Source: Roseovarius gaetbuli
GTDB taxonomy: Bacteria > Pseudomonadota > Alphaproteobacteria > Rhodobacterales > Rhodobacteraceae
DNA length: 63,406 bases
Direction of reading: 5' to 3'
Assembly: GCF_900172365.1 (NCBI RefSeq)
Contig: NZ_FWFJ01000024.1
Coordinates: 1 to 63,406, forward strand
In this document: piece after piece, positions 7,967-18,211 of the stretch
Position numbering within the stretch: position 1 is the stretch's first letter
Layout: each line of letters starts with the position of its first letter
The notes under the pieces: generated by a model
Told to the model about the DNA's origin: nothing
The model's input: the letters and a program-made list of their open reading frames with translations, nothing else
Database searches by the model: none
Translations under genes and position numbers: made by a program

Positions 7967-10146
7967 CACGTATCGCGCGACTTTTTAGCTTTCTCGGCCT
8001 TGTTGCGGCCCTGTTCGTGACGGCGCTTGCGGCGCAAGAGGCGCCGCTGCCTGCCATGCTTGTGGCCGATGATGTGCGCGTTACGGCGGATGACAAATTG
8101 GTGGCCACCGGCAATGTCGAGGCGATGTATCAGGGGCGCCGCCTCAAGGCGCGCGAGATCACCTATGACCGCGCCACCGACCGCCTTTTGATCACTGGCC
8201 CGCTGACCCTGACCGAGGCGGGCAATACCGTCATTCTGGCCGATAGCGCCGAACTTGATCGCGACATGCAAAACGGCCTTTTGCTTGGGGCGCGCATCGT
8301 GATGGAGGATCAGCTTCAGCTTGCGGCCAACGAAATGCGCCGTGTTGATGGCCGCGTGACCCAGCTTTACAAGGCGGCCGTCACCTCTTGCCGGGTCTGC
8401 GAAACCGGGCGCCCGCCGCTCTGGCAAATCCGCGCAGAGCGGATGATCCACGATGTCGAGGCACAACAGCTCTATTTTCAGAACGCCCAGTTCCGGGTGC
8501 TTGATACCCCGGTGTTTTACTTGCCGCGCCTGCGTCTGCCCGATCCGACGCTGACCCGCTCCTCGGGGTTTCTGACGCCGTCTGTTCACAACTCGTCGCT
8601 GTTTGGCACCGGTGTCAGGGTGCCCTATTTCTTCGTGCTCGGCGATCATCGCGATCTGACCGTGGCGCCGTTCTGGGCCACCAATTCGCGCCGTCTTGAC
8701 TTGCGCTATCGTCAGGCGTTTCGCCGGGGCGACATCGAATTCAACGGCGCGGTGTCGGATGACGATTTCAATCCGCGCTCAAGCCGGGGGTATCTGTTTG
8801 GCGAAGGCCGCTTCGATCTTGATCGCGACTTCGTGCTGCGCTTCAATATCGAGGTGTCCAGCGATGATACCTTCCTGTTGGATCACGGGTTTTCCGACAA
8901 GGACCGGCTTCAAAGTCAGCTCTCGGTCGAGCGCGCACGCCGCGACGAATACATCCGGGCCGCGATCAGCCACTTTCGTACCCTGCGGGTGAATGAAAAC
9001 AATTCGACCCTGCCGTCGATCATCGGCAATGGCGATTACGAGCGGCGGTTTTTCCCCAGACGCCTTGGCGGCGAGCTTCGGTTTTCGGCTGCGGCGCAAA
9101 GCTCTTACCGCTCGTCTGACCTGACCACCGACGGGGCCGATTTCGACCGGTTTTCCGATGGTCGTGACGTGATGCGCCTGACCACGGCGCTTGACTGGCA
9201 GCGCAACTGGATCATGCCCATGGGGGTGCTTGCCACGGTTCAGACCGGCCTTGCGATGGATCACTTTCAAATCGGTCAGGCCGGAACGACAAGCGTGTCG
9301 GACGCGACCGAACTGACGCCGACGGCGGCGGTGCACCTGAGGTGGCCGCTGATCAAATCAAACCGGCGCGGCGCGACCCATGTGATTGAACCGATGGTGC
9401 AACTGGCATGGTCCGGCGGCTCGAACCCCAATATCCCGCTGGAAGAAAGCACGGCGGTTGAATTTGACGAGGGCAACCTTTTCAACGTGTCGCGCTTTAA
9501 TGCGCCCGATCGGCGCGAGCGCGGTTATAGCGCGGCCTATGGCGCAACCTGGACCCGGATCGACCCGACCGGCTGGCAGGGCTCGCTTGCCCTGGGGCAG
9601 GTGGTGCGCGACGAGCGGTTGCTTGAGGCAAATGGGGTGACGCCGTCTTTCACCAAGTCCTCGGGGCTGCGGGACCGGACCTCTGATCTGTTGATCGCGG
9701 GGCAGTTCCAGAATGGCAACGGCCTGACGGTGACGGCGCGAAGCCTGTTTGACAACGTCTTTGACGCCACCAAGGCCGAGGCGCGCGCAAGCTGGCAAAA
9801 CGACAAGACCGATTTCGGGGCGACCTATATCTGGCTGGCCGATGATCCGGGCGAGAACCGCAATGCGACCGTGTCGGAATGGGCCTTTGATGGTAGTTAC
9901 CGCTTTGCCCGCCATTGGACCGGCAGCGCCGAGTGGCGCTATGACGCGGCCACGGATCGCAACGTGCGTGCAGGCGCCGGGGTGACCTATTCCAACGAAT
10001 GTGTGGATGTTGCGCTTTCGGTCTCGCGCCGCTTTACCTCATCGACTATCCTTGAACCCGAAACCAACTTCAGCTTTACCGTGGGTCTACGGGGCTTTTC
10101 GGCCGCGACGCGCGATCAAAGCTTTACACGGACATGCAGGAAATAA
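7963..10146 (+). CDS. lptD: LPS-assembly outer membrane protein LptD
   Basis: This 727-residue protein has a signal peptide (cleavage probably around LAAQ, residues 24-27), an N-terminal OstA beta-jellyroll (VADDVRVTADDKLVATGNVE) and a C-terminal LptD barrel. Cysteines at TSCRVCETG, in SNECVDV and in the last residues (RTCRK) fit the disulfide pairs needed for LptD maturation. It inserts LPS into the outer leaflet. The chaperone surA follows directly, as in many proteobacteria. Confidence 0.92.
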   Translation: MTRIARLFSFLGLVAALFVTALAAQEAPLPAMLVADDVRVTADDKLVATGNVEAMYQGRRLKAREITYDRATDRLLITGPLTLTEAGNTVILADSAELDRDMQNGLLLGARIVMEDQLQLAANEMRRVDGRVTQLYKAAVTSCRVCETGRPPLWQIRAERMIHDVEAQQLYFQNAQFRVLDTPVFYLPRLRLPDPTLTRSSGFLTPSVHNSSLFGTGVRVPYFFVLGDHRDLTVAPFWATNSRRLDLRYRQAFRRGDIEFNGAVSDDDFNPRSSRGYLFGEGRFDLDRDFVLRFNIEVSSDDTFLLDHGFSDKDRLQSQLSVERARRDEYIRAAISHFRTLRVNENNSTLPSIIGNGDYERRFFPRRLGGELRFSAAAQSSYRSSDLTTDGADFDRFSDGRDVMRLTTALDWQRNWIMPMGVLATVQTGLAMDHFQIGQAGTTSVSDATELTPTAAVHLRWPLIKSNRRGATHVIEPMVQLAWSGGSNPNIPLEESTAVEFDEGNLFNVSRFNAPDRRERGYSAAYGATWTRIDPTGWQGSLALGQVVRDERLLEANGVTPSFTKSSGLRDRTSDLLIAGQFQNGNGLTVTARSLFDNVFDATKAEARASWQNDKTDFGATYIWLADDPGENRNATVSEWAFDGSYRFARHWTGSAEWRYDAATDRNVRAGAGVTYSNECVDVALSVSRRFTSSTILEPETNFSFTVGLRGFSAATRDQSFTRTCRK

Positions 10147-10151
10147 GCAGT

Positions 10152-11396
10152 ATGATATCGAAATTCCGCCGGACTCTTGCCGCCCTGGCCATTCCCGCTC
10201 TTGTAGCTGTGACGGGGGGGCTTGGGGGCGCGCCCGTGCAGGCGCAAAACCTGTTCGAGCCGATGATCCATGTCAACGATCAGGCGATCACGCGTTATGA
10301 GCTGCAACAGCGCGCGCGTATGATGACACTGTTTCGCGCACCGGGCGATCCGGCCAAGCTGGCACGCGAACAACTGATCGAGGAACGCATCAAGCTTGAT
10401 GCGGCACGCACCAGCGGCGTGATTCTGGACGAGGAAGCGGTCACTGTCGGCATGGCGGAATTTGCCGGACGCGCCAATATGGAGCCCGAACAGTTCATCC
10501 GCGCGCTCGACGGGGCCGGGGTATCAGAATCCTCGTTCCGCGCCTTTGTGCGCGCCGGGGTCACCTGGCGCGAATTGACGCGCGCGCGCTTTGCAAGCCG
10601 GGTGTCGGTCAGCGAAGAGGACATCGAGCGCGCCACCCTGGCGCTGACCGGCGGATCAAGCGTTCGGGTGCTTATGTCCGAGATCATCCTGCCGGTGGCC
10701 AACCCGGCGCAGGCCGAAAGCGTGCAGGCGCTTGCCGCGCGCATCGCCCAATCCGAGGGCGAAGCCGCCTTTGCCAGCCAGGCGCGCCGCCATTCCGCGG
10801 CGGCCACTGCCGGGCGCGGCGGGCGCATGGACTGGGTCGAACTGTCCGCTCTGCCGGAGGGGCTTCGGCAGGTGATCCTTGGCCTCGCGCCCGGTGATGT
10901 GTCCGATCCGCTGCCGATTCAGGGGGCGGTCGCGCTGTTCCTGCTGCGCGACATCGAAGAAACATCCGTCGCCACGCCGGACTATTCGGCCATCGAATAC
11001 GCCGCCTATTACATTCCCGGCGGGCGTAGCGAACAGGCCCTGGCCCAGGCCGCCCGCGCGCGCGCCGAGGTGGATGTCTGTGACGATCTTTACGGTGTGG
11101 CCCAGGGCCAGCCGCCCGAGGTTCTTGAACGCGGCAGCCGCGCACCCGATGAAATCCCGGCCGATATCGCCGTGGAACTGGCCCAGCTTGACCCCGGCGA
11201 AGTTTCGACCAACCTGACGCGGGCCAATGGCCAGACGCTGGTGTTCCTGATGCTCTGCGGGCGCTCGCCGAAACTTGACGGCGAACAGCCCTCGGTCGAT
11301 GACCTCAGCAACTTCATCCGCAACCGCCGGATTGAATCCTTCGCCAACAGCTATCTGGAACAGCTCCGCGCCGAGGCCCGGATCAGCGAAAAATGA
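10152..11396 (+). CDS. surA: SurA-like periplasmic chaperone / peptidyl-prolyl isomerase
   Basis: The protein is about 414 residues with a signal peptide ending near VQAQ. It has a SurA N-terminal chaperone domain (FEPMIHVNDQAITRYELQQR), a parvulin domain around residues 170-275 (RVLMSEIILPV...GGRMDWVE) and a C-terminal segment. It assists outer-membrane protein folding, fitting its place after lptD. An in-frame ATG at 10134 overlaps the lptD end, but ATG 10152 has the better ribosome-site spacing and starts the signal peptide. Confidence 0.88.
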   Translation: MISKFRRTLAALAIPALVAVTGGLGGAPVQAQNLFEPMIHVNDQAITRYELQQRARMMTLFRAPGDPAKLAREQLIEERIKLDAARTSGVILDEEAVTVGMAEFAGRANMEPEQFIRALDGAGVSESSFRAFVRAGVTWRELTRARFASRVSVSEEDIERATLALTGGSSVRVLMSEIILPVANPAQAESVQALAARIAQSEGEAAFASQARRHSAAATAGRGGRMDWVELSALPEGLRQVILGLAPGDVSDPLPIQGAVALFLLRDIEETSVATPDYSAIEYAAYYIPGGRSEQALAQAARARAEVDVCDDLYGVAQGQPPEVLERGSRAPDEIPADIAVELAQLDPGEVSTNLTRANGQTLVFLMLCGRSPKLDGEQPSVDDLSNFIRNRRIESFANSYLEQLRAEARISEK

Positions 11397-12364
11397 CCCT
11401 TGCCGTCGCCCTGAGCTGTGGCGAACCGGCAGGTGTCGGCGCCGAAATCGCGGCCAAGGCCTGGGGCCTGCTTGGCGCGGATCTGCCATTCTTCCTGATT
11501 GGTGACCCGGCCCATCTTCCGGCGGGCACGCCGGTGATCGAGATCGGCGATCCGTCAGAGGCTTGCGCGGCGGCTGTGAGGGGCCTGCCGGTGCTGCGCC
11601 ACGCGTTTAACGGGCCCCTGACCCCCGGTACGCCAAACCCGGCCCATGCCAAGGGCGTGATCGAGGTGATCGCGCGCGCGGTTGATCTTGTGCAATCGGG
11701 GCAGGCGCTTGCGCTTTGCACCGCGCCGATCCACAAACAGGCGCTTCAGGACGGGGCGGGCTTTGCCTATCCCGGCCATACCGAATATCTCGCCGCTCTG
11801 GCTGGGGGGGCGAAGGTCGTGATGATGCTGGCCTCGGATGCGCTTCGGGTGGTGCCGACCACCATTCACATCCCCCTGTCAGAGGTGCCCGGCGCGTTGA
11901 CGCCCGCCCTGTTGGAGGACACGATCCGCATCACCCACGCCGCGCTTGTCCGCGACTTTGGCGTCGCGCGCCCGCGTCTTGCCATTGCCGGGCTTAACCC
12001 GCATGCGGGCGAGGGCGGCAAGATGGGCCGGGAAGAGATCACCGTGATCACCCCGGTGCTTGAGTGCCTGCGCGGCGAGGGCTTTGATCTGCGCGGGCCG
12101 ATGTCGGCGGATACGATGTTTCACGCCGCCGCGCGCGCGGGCTATGACGCCGCCATCGCGATGTATCACGATCAGGCGCTGATCCCGATCAAGACGCTGG
12201 ATTTTGATCGCGGCGTCAATGTCACGCTTGGCCTGCCATTCGTGCGCACCTCGCCCGATCACGGCACTGCGCTTGATATCGCAGGGCAGGGCGCCGCCAA
12301 CCCCACCTCTTTGATCGAGGCCCTCAAGATGGCCCACAATATGGGGGCCGCGCGCCGCAGATGA
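11393..12364 (+). CDS. pdxA: 4-hydroxythreonine-4-phosphate dehydrogenase
   Basis: This 323-residue PdxA contains [11 protein letters not shown], the metal-binding histidine region, [16 protein letters not shown], and the C-terminal [14 protein letters not shown] motif. It oxidises 4-phosphohydroxy-threonine in the DXP-dependent pyridoxal phosphate pathway. ATG overlaps the surA stop by 4 nt and its stop overlaps rsmA. The surA-pdxA-rsmA order is conserved in proteobacteria. Confidence 0.95.
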   Translation: MTLAVALSCGEPAGVGAEIAAKAWGLLGADLPFFLIGDPAHLPAGTPVIEIGDPSEACAAAVRGLPVLRHAFNGPLTPGTPNPAHAKGVIEVIARAVDLVQSGQALALCTAPIHKQALQDGAGFAYPGHTEYLAALAGGAKVVMMLASDALRVVPTTIHIPLSEVPGALTPALLEDTIRITHAALVRDFGVARPRLAIAGLNPHAGEGGKMGREEITVITPVLECLRGEGFDLRGPMSADTMFHAAARAGYDAAIAMYHDQALIPIKTLDFDRGVNVTLGLPFVRTSPDHGTALDIAGQGAANPTSLIEALKMAHNMGAARRR

Positions 12365-13215
12365 GCAGGATTGACAGCCTTCCGCCTCTGTCAGAGGTGA
12401 TTGCCACGCATGGCCTCGCGGCGCGCAAATCGCTGGGGCAGAACTTTATCCTTGATCTCAACCTGACGGCGCGGATCGCGCGGCTGGCGGGGGACCTTAG
12501 CGAATGCGATGTGCTTGAAATCGGCCCCGGCCCCGGCGGCTTGACCCGTGGGCTTTTGGCGGAGGGCGCACGCCGGGTGCTGGCGATTGAAAAAGACCCG
12601 CGCTGCATGCCCGCCTTGCAGGAAATCTCCGACGCGCTGCCGGGGCGGTTGCAGGTGATCAATGCCGACGCGCTTGAGCTTGACCCGCTGCAATACCTGA
12701 GCGCGCCGATCCGGGTGGTGGCCAATCTGCCCTATAATGTCGGCACCGAGCTTTTGATTCGCTGGCTGACGCCGAAGGACTGGCCGCCGTTCTGGCAGAG
12801 CCTGACCCTGATGTTTCAGCGCGAGGTGGCCGAGCGGATCACCGCCACGCCGGGCAGCAAGGCCTATGGCCGCCTTGCCCTTCTGTCGCAATGGCGCGCA
12901 AACCCGCGCATCGTGCTTGGCCTGCCACCCGAGGCCTTTACCCCGCCGCCGAAAGTCTCAAGCGCGGTGGTGCATTTCGAGGCCCTGCCAGAGCCGCGCT
13001 TTCCGGCCGATCCCAAGATCCTTGAATGGGTGGTGGCGCGCGCGTTCAATCAACGCCGCAAGATGCTGCGCGCCGCCCTCAAGGGCAGTGCGCCCGACCT
13101 TGAGGATCGCCTTATCGCGGCGGGGATCAAACCGACCGACCGCGCCGAAACCGTGGGTCTTGAGCAATTTTGCGCCCTTGCGCGGCATATGCCGGGCGGC
13201 TCTGAGGCGGGTTAG
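12361..13215 (+). CDS. rsmA: 16S rRNA dimethyladenosine transferase
   Basis: This 284-residue KsgA-family methyltransferase has the SAM-binding loop [14 protein letters not shown], a second acidic strand INADALELD, and the catalytic NLPYNV motif. RsmA dimethylates two adjacent adenines near the 3' end of 16S rRNA during 30S maturation. It is the last gene of the lptF operon and converges with the retropepsin gene, only 15 nt apart. Confidence 0.95.
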   Translation: MSRIDSLPPLSEVIATHGLAARKSLGQNFILDLNLTARIARLAGDLSECDVLEIGPGPGGLTRGLLAEGARRVLAIEKDPRCMPALQEISDALPGRLQVINADALELDPLQYLSAPIRVVANLPYNVGTELLIRWLTPKDWPPFWQSLTLMFQREVAERITATPGSKAYGRLALLSQWRANPRIVLGLPPEAFTPPPKVSSAVVHFEALPEPRFPADPKILEWVVARAFNQRRKMLRAALKGSAPDLEDRLIAAGIKPTDRAETVGLEQFCALARHMPGGSEAG

Positions 13216-13230
13216 AAAAGGCGACAAACC

Positions 13231-13821
13231 CTAACGCGTCAGAACCATCGCGCCGTTGGTGATTTCGATGCTTGAATAAAGCTGAAGATAGCTCATCCCC
13301 AAGAGCGATTGATCCATCTCGCCCTCATTGACCACGGCGCGCACATCCTCGTGGCGCACCCCCCCGACCGCGACCGTACCAAGGCGCACCGGCGCCGTGC
13401 GCACCATGCCATTGGCGGTATAGGCGCGCCCGAGATAGGCAAGTTTGGTGGTGTCAATCCCGACTTTTTCTGCATCCGCATGGCTTAGCACCACCTGCGA
13501 AGCGCCGGTATCGACCACAAAGCGCACCGGAGCGCCGTTGATATCGGCGGTCAGGTAATAATGCCCGTCCGGCGCGCGCGGCAATTCGATCCGGCCATCC
13601 GCGATGGTGGTCTGCATCGGGCGCACGGTCTGGCGGATGTCATCCCAAAGGCCGACGACAGCAATCGCGCCAAGAAAGATCAGCCCCCAGATCAGCGCCT
13701 GTTGTACCAGTTTGCCAAGCGACGCGCGGTTCTGGGCCACGAACCAGAACAGCACCGCCGCCGCGAGAATCACGAGATAGGTCAGCCGTGCGTAATCGAA
13801 GTTTTCACCAAAATTTTCCAT
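13231..13821 (-). CDS. membrane-anchored retropepsin-like aspartic protease
   Basis: This 196-residue protein has two N-terminal transmembrane segments (about residues 10-28 and 38-58) followed by a clan AA protease domain. The catalytic motif is VRFVVDTGASQVVLS (hxxDTGAS). A conserved NGMVRTAPVRLG segment and a C-terminal LLGMSYLQLY also fit the TIGR02281-type family of predicted retropepsins. The open frame extends to 13890 inside marC, but ATG 13821 gives the natural N-terminus. Substrate unknown. Confidence 0.82.
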   Translation of the reverse strand: MENFGENFDYARLTYLVILAAAVLFWFVAQNRASLGKLVQQALIWGLIFLGAIAVVGLWDDIRQTVRPMQTTIADGRIELPRAPDGHYYLTADINGAPVRFVVDTGASQVVLSHADAEKVGIDTTKLAYLGRAYTANGMVRTAPVRLGTVAVGGVRHEDVRAVVNEGEMDQSLLGMSYLQLYSSIEITNGAMVLTR

Positions 13822-13858
13822 ACATGTGATATAGGTCGCGGCCCGCGGATTTGAAAGA

Positions 13859-14485
13859 TCAACCCGCCAGCCCGAAGCCGCGCAAGCCATCCAGCACGAA
13901 TTGCACCGCCAATGCCGCCAGCAGCATGCCCAAAAGCCGGGTCACCACATTGGTCCCGACCCGGCCAAGCGCGCGTTCCAAAAGGCCCGACATCAGGAAC
14001 ATCAAAAACACCAGCAAGATCACCGAGAGCATGACCCCGATGACCCAGGCCAGCCCCTCGATGCCCGGTTTTTGCCCGGCCAGTAGGATCACCGTCGCAA
14101 TCGAGCCCGGCCCGGCAATCAGCGGGATGGCGATGGGAAAGATCGAGGGGTCGTCGCTATCGTCTTCTTCCGCCTCTTCGGCCTGATCGGCGCGCCGCTT
14201 GGTGCGTTTTTCAAACAGCATCTCAAGCGCGGTGAGGAAAAGCAGAATGCCGCCCGCGATGCGAAAGGCGGGCATCGAAATGCCGATGAACCCTAGCACG
14301 GCCTCGCCAAAAGAGGCGAACATCACCAGCAACAGCGCCGAGGTGACACAGGCGCGCACCGCAATTGCGCGGCGTTTTTGCGGGCTCATGCCTTGGGTCA
14401 GCGCCACGAAGAGCGGCGTCATGCCAATCGGGTCGATGATCACGAACAGCGTGACAAAGGCGGTGATCAGAAAGGCGGTATCCAT
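13859..14485 (-). CDS. MarC-family integral membrane protein
   Basis: This 208-residue protein has six predicted helices. The MarC signature FVIIDPIGMTPLFVALT sits near the N-terminus and FPIAIPLIAGPGSIATVI in the middle, separated by a charged loop rich in Lys/Asp/Glu (about residues 92-112). MarC proteins have no settled function; the link to antibiotic resistance was not upheld in E. coli. It lies 37 nt upstream of the retropepsin gene on the same strand. Confidence 0.88.
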   Translation of the reverse strand: MDTAFLITAFVTLFVIIDPIGMTPLFVALTQGMSPQKRRAIAVRACVTSALLLVMFASFGEAVLGFIGISMPAFRIAGGILLFLTALEMLFEKRTKRRADQAEEAEEDDSDDPSIFPIAIPLIAGPGSIATVILLAGQKPGIEGLAWVIGVMLSVILLVFLMFLMSGLLERALGRVGTNVVTRLLGMLLAALAVQFVLDGLRGFGLAG

Positions 14486-14536
14486 CGGGCGACCTTAACG
14501 TGATTTGGCGCAGGGCGCACCCTGCGGTTTGTCGGT

Positions 14537-16393
14537 TTAGCTTTCGGCTGTTTCCAACCGCTCTAACGCTTCCATCCAGAGGGTCTCGGCAAGGGTCAGG
14601 GCCCGCTCGATCTCGGCAAACTTCTTTTGCCATTCCTTGAGGCCGTGAATGTCGTCATAAATCGCCGGATCGGCCAGCTTGGCCGCAACGCGGGTTTTCA
14701 TTTCTGAGAGTTTTTCAATGCGTTGCTCGCAATTCTTCGCGTCTTTCTTTAACGCCAGAACGGCGTCGCGCGAGGGCTTTTTCACCTTGGCGGGCTTGGA
14801 GCTTTCCGCCGTCTTGGCGGCTTTGGCGGGCTTGTCGCTGCTCAAGAGCATGGCGCGATAGCTTTCAAGATCGCCCTCGTAGGGCGCGACATTGCCGTCC
14901 TTCACAAGCCAGAGCCGATCGGCCACGAGCGACAGCAGGTGCATGTCGTGGCTCACCAGAATGACGGCGCCGGTATAGGTGGTCAGCGCCTCGACAAGCG
15001 CCTCGCGGGATTCGATATCAAGGTGGTTGGTCGGCTCGTCGAGGATAAGCATATGCGGCGCATCAATCGTCGCCAGCATCAGCGACAGCCGCGCCTTTTG
15101 CCCGCCCGAGAGACGCCCGACAAGGGTTTCGGCCTGTTCGGCGCCAATGCCAAAGCCGCCAAGGCGCGCGCGCAGCCGTGCCGGGGTCTCGGTGGGGCGC
15201 AGGCGGCGGATGTGATCAATCGGGGTTTCATCAATGTGAAGCTCGTCGACCTGATGCTGGGCGAAAAAGCCAACGCGCAGTTTCGAGGCCTTGGTGATCC
15301 GCCCCTGCATCAGTTCAAGTCTGCCCGACAAGAGCTTGGAAAGTGTGGATTTTCCCTCGCCGTTACGGCCCAAAAGGGCGATCCGGTCATCCTGGTCGAT
15401 GCGCAGGTCAAGGCGGGACAGAACCGGCTTGCCATCATAGCCGACAACGCCGTTTTCAACCCGGATAATGGGCGGCGACAGTTCCTCGGGTTCGGGGAAG
15501 GTAAAGCGTTTGAGCGCGGCCTCTTGCGGCGTGGTGATCGGCTTGAGCTTGGCAATCATCTTGAGACGCGATTGCGCCTGCACGGCCTTGCTCGCCTTGG
15601 CGCGAAAGCGATCAACAAAGCTTTGCAGATGGGCGCGGCGGGCGTCCTGTTTGCGGGCCTCAGATTCAGCCGCTGCAAGACGCGCGGCGCGGGTCTCGGC
15701 GAAGGTTTCATAGCCGCCCTGATAGAGCGTCAGCTTCTTGTCTTCGAGATGCAGAATCGAGCCGACGGCGCGGTTCAAAAGCTCTCGATCGTGGCTTACG
15801 ATCAACACCGTATGGGGATAGCGCGCCAGATAGCTTTCAAGCCAGAGCGCGCCTTCAAGGTCAAGATAGTTGGTCGGCTCGTCGAGCAGCAACAGGTCAG
15901 GCTGAGCAAACAGCACCCCGGCAAGCGCCACCCGCATCCGCCAGCCGCCCGAAAAGGCAGAGCAGGGCATGCGTTGCTCGGCATCGGTAAACCCAAGCCC
16001 CTTGAGGATGTTCGAGGCCCGCCCCTCGGCCGACCAGGCGTCGATATCGGCAAGCCGGGTCTGAATGTCCGAAATCCGGCCAGCGGCTGTTGCGGTCTCG
16101 GATTCTGCAAGCAATTCAGCACGTTCCGTATCGGCCGCCAGAACCGTGTCGATCAGCGACACCTCGTTTCCCGGCACCTCCTGTGCGACGCCGCCGATGC
16201 GCGCGCGCGACGGCAGGCTGATCTCGCCGCCCTCAAGCGCAAGCTCGCCGCGGATCAGACGAAAGAGGGTGGTCTTGCCGGTGCCATTGCGACCGACAAT
16301 GCCCACCTTATGGCCATCAGGAATGGTGACCGAGGCGTGATCAATCAGCACCCGGCCGGCGACGGAATAGGATATTTCATTTATGCGCAACAT
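14537..16393 (-). CDS. ABC-F family ATPase (Uup/YheS-like)
   Basis: This 618-residue protein has two ABC cassettes and no transmembrane segments. Walker A motifs are GRNGTGKTTL and GRNGEGKSTL; the signature motifs are FSGGWRMRVAL and LSGGQKARLSL; both Walker B sites read LLLDEPTNYLD and LILDEPTNHLD. The Lys/Arg-rich interdomain linker (residues about 235-290) and C-terminal coiled coil fit ABC-F translation factors. These bind the ribosomal E site and relieve stalling or aid assembly. I chose ATG 16393 over the upstream ATG at 16411 because MLRINEISYS is the usual family start. Confidence 0.9.
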   Translation of the reverse strand: MLRINEISYSVAGRVLIDHASVTIPDGHKVGIVGRNGTGKTTLFRLIRGELALEGGEISLPSRARIGGVAQEVPGNEVSLIDTVLAADTERAELLAESETATAAGRISDIQTRLADIDAWSAEGRASNILKGLGFTDAEQRMPCSAFSGGWRMRVALAGVLFAQPDLLLLDEPTNYLDLEGALWLESYLARYPHTVLIVSHDRELLNRAVGSILHLEDKKLTLYQGGYETFAETRAARLAAAESEARKQDARRAHLQSFVDRFRAKASKAVQAQSRLKMIAKLKPITTPQEAALKRFTFPEPEELSPPIIRVENGVVGYDGKPVLSRLDLRIDQDDRIALLGRNGEGKSTLSKLLSGRLELMQGRITKASKLRVGFFAQHQVDELHIDETPIDHIRRLRPTETPARLRARLGGFGIGAEQAETLVGRLSGGQKARLSLMLATIDAPHMLILDEPTNHLDIESREALVEALTTYTGAVILVSHDMHLLSLVADRLWLVKDGNVAPYEGDLESYRAMLLSSDKPAKAAKTAESSKPAKVKKPSRDAVLALKKDAKNCEQRIEKLSEMKTRVAAKLADPAIYDDIHGLKEWQKKFAEIERALTLAETLWMEALERLETAES

Positions 16394-16528
16394 GGCCCCC
16401 GCATGCCGCATGCGCGCGCCCGCGTCAATCGCGGCTTTTCAAGACGCGGTTCGGGTGGTATTGGGGCCGCGATCAAAAGCGGTCGGGCAAGGGGCCTGAC
16501 CGATGATTTTAACTGAAAAGAGGCTGAA

Positions 16529-16951
16529 ATGGCTGTTGAACGCACGCTGAGCATCATCAAACCCGACGCAACCAAACGCAACCTGACCGGCAAGATCAAT
16601 GCCAAGTTCGAAGATGCCGGCCTGCGCATCGTTGCACAAAAGCGCATCCAACTGACTCCGGCACAGGCCGGCGTTTTCTACGAAGTCCACAAAGAGCGCC
16701 CGTTCTATGGCGAGCTGTGTGATTTCATGGCATCCGGCCCGGTTGTGGTTCAGGTCCTTGAAGGCGAAGGCGCAATCGCGAAAAACCGCGAAGTCATGGG
16801 CGCCACCAACCCCGCCGATGCGGCCCCCGGCACCGTGCGCGCCGACTTTGCCGAATCGGTTGGCGAAAACTCGGTTCACGGCTCTGACGCCGCCGATACC
16901 GCCGCTCAGGAAATCGCGTATTTCTTCTCGGGTCTCGAACTGGTCGGCTAA
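16529..16951 (+). CDS. ndk: nucleoside diphosphate kinase
   Basis: This 140-residue Ndk has the catalytic histidine at 117 in NSVHGSD, the [10 protein letters not shown]-terminal motif and [13 protein letters not shown]. It transfers the gamma phosphate between nucleoside tri- and diphosphates. A Shine-Dalgarno AAGAGG lies upstream and an intrinsic terminator follows directly, so it is probably monocistronic. Confidence 0.96.
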   Translation: MAVERTLSIIKPDATKRNLTGKINAKFEDAGLRIVAQKRIQLTPAQAGVFYEVHKERPFYGELCDFMASGPVVVQVLEGEGAIAKNREVMGATNPADAAPGTVRADFAESVGENSVHGSDAADTAAQEIAYFFSGLELVG

Positions 16952-16978
16952 GACCTAACGCAAGACTTTAAGTTCAAG

Positions 16979-17007
16979 CCGCATCCTATTAATAGGGTGC
17001 GGTTTTT
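16979..17007 (+). terminator. intrinsic terminator of ndk
   Basis: The arms CCGCATCCTA and TAGGGTGCGG pair over 10 bp with one G-T wobble around a TTAA loop and are followed by six T residues. It starts 27 nt after the ndk stop codon. Confidence 0.88.
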
Positions 17008-17024
17008 TCGTTTTTCAGGGGGGC

Positions 17025-17141
17025 CTATATGCTGGCGAAGTCGTCGAAAACCGGCGCCGGTTCAGGGCGCAGATCCTGCGGGGATGCGGGTTTTTGATTG
17101 GGTGGTTTCGCCTCTGATTCGGGCGGTTTTGCCTGTGCCAT
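17025..17141 (-). CDS. small proline-rich hypothetical protein (38 aa)
   Basis: The ORF runs from ATG 17141 to TAG 17025, with an AGGAG ribosome site 7 nt upstream of the start. The product begins MAQAKPPESEAKPPNQ and ends EPAPVFDDFASI. It is rich in Pro, Ala and Lys and probably disordered, with an acidic-aromatic tail. It lies on the serine-cycle strand, 185 nt beyond mtkB, and ends just short of the ndk terminator. I do not recognise a family. The well-placed ribosome site is the main support. Confidence 0.5.
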   Translation of the reverse strand: MAQAKPPESEAKPPNQKPASPQDLRPEPAPVFDDFASI

Positions 17142-17326
17142 CGGTCTGCTCCTGGGCTTGCTTTTATTATGCTGGCAAGGTCCGGGCGCGCCGGGCCTGC
17201 GCTTGGTATACCCATCAGGGGACCACAATTTCGCGGCGCCGGTGCGGCGCAAATGTGGCAGAACTGTGGCGGCGCCGGTCCCTGTGCGCGCAACCGGGGC
17301 TGCGCGCGCAGGGGAAATCGCGCCTC

Positions 17327-18211
17327 TCAGGCGACCATTTTTTCGACGACACCGCCAAAGGAAGAGGGCGTCGGCACGATGGTCACCCCGGCCTCTGACA
17401 GGATCTCGACCTTTTCCTGGGCTGATTCGCCAAAGGCCGACACGATCGCGCCCGCATGCCCCATGCGCCGCCCCTTGGGCGCCGAAAGACCGGCCACATA
17501 GGCGGCCACCGGCTTGGTCATGTGATCGCGGATATAGGCGGCGGCCTCGGCCTCTTGCGGGCCGCCGATTTCGCCGACCATGACCACGGCGTCGGTGTCG
17601 GGATCGTTTTCAAACAACTCAAGCACGTCGCGAAAGCTTGACCCGTTGATCGGATCGCCGCCAATCCCTACCGAGGTCGAAACCCCGATGCCGCGCTCTT
17701 TCATCTGGCTTGCGGCCTCATAGCCAAGCGTGCCCGAGCGCCCGACAATCCCGATCCGCCCCGGAATGTAGATCGAGGGCGGCATCAGCCCGGCAAAAGC
17801 CTGACCGGGGGTGATGATCCCGGCACAGTTCGGCCCGATCAGGCGCATCCGCTTTTCGGCCTTGTAGCGGCGCATGTAACGTTTGACGCGGATCATGTCC
17901 TGCGCGGGGATGCCGTCGGCGATACAGACGCAGGTCTTGATGCCCGCATCGGCGGCCTCCATGATCGAGTCGGCGGCAAAGGGGGGCGGCACGAAACAGA
18001 TCACAAGATCGGCGCCGGTCTCGGCCACCGCGCCCTTGACGGTGTTGAACACCGGAAGACCGTTATGCTTGGTTCCGCCCTTGCCCGGGGTCACGCCGCC
18101 CACCACATTGGTGCCATGGGCGATCATGTCCTGGGTGTGAAAGCTGCCGATGCGCCCGGTCAGGCCGGTCACCAACACTCGGGTCGATTTATCAATGAGA
18201 ATGGCCATCAT
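17327..18211 (-). CDS. mtkB: malate-CoA ligase (malate thiokinase) alpha subunit
   Basis: This protein is about 294 residues and SucD-like. It has a CoA-binding Rossmann motif ([18 protein letters not shown]), a [11 protein letters not shown] motif and the phosphohistidine loop [11 protein letters not shown]. With mtkA it forms an ATP-dependent malate-CoA ligase. Context between mcl and sgaA, rather than in a TCA-cycle operon, favours malate over succinate as substrate. Tandem ATGs at 18211 and 18208 overlap the mtkA stop; the first forms the classic ATGA overlap. Confidence 0.88.
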   Translation of the reverse strand: MMAILIDKSTRVLVTGLTGRIGSFHTQDMIAHGTNVVGGVTPGKGGTKHNGLPVFNTVKGAVAETGADLVICFVPPPFAADSIMEAADAGIKTCVCIADGIPAQDMIRVKRYMRRYKAEKRMRLIGPNCAGIITPGQAFAGLMPPSIYIPGRIGIVGRSGTLGYEAASQMKERGIGVSTSVGIGGDPINGSSFRDVLELFENDPDTDAVVMVGEIGGPQEAEAAAYIRDHMTKPVAAYVAGLSAPKGRRMGHAGAIVSAFGESAQEKVEILSEAGVTIVPTPSSFGGVVEKMVA

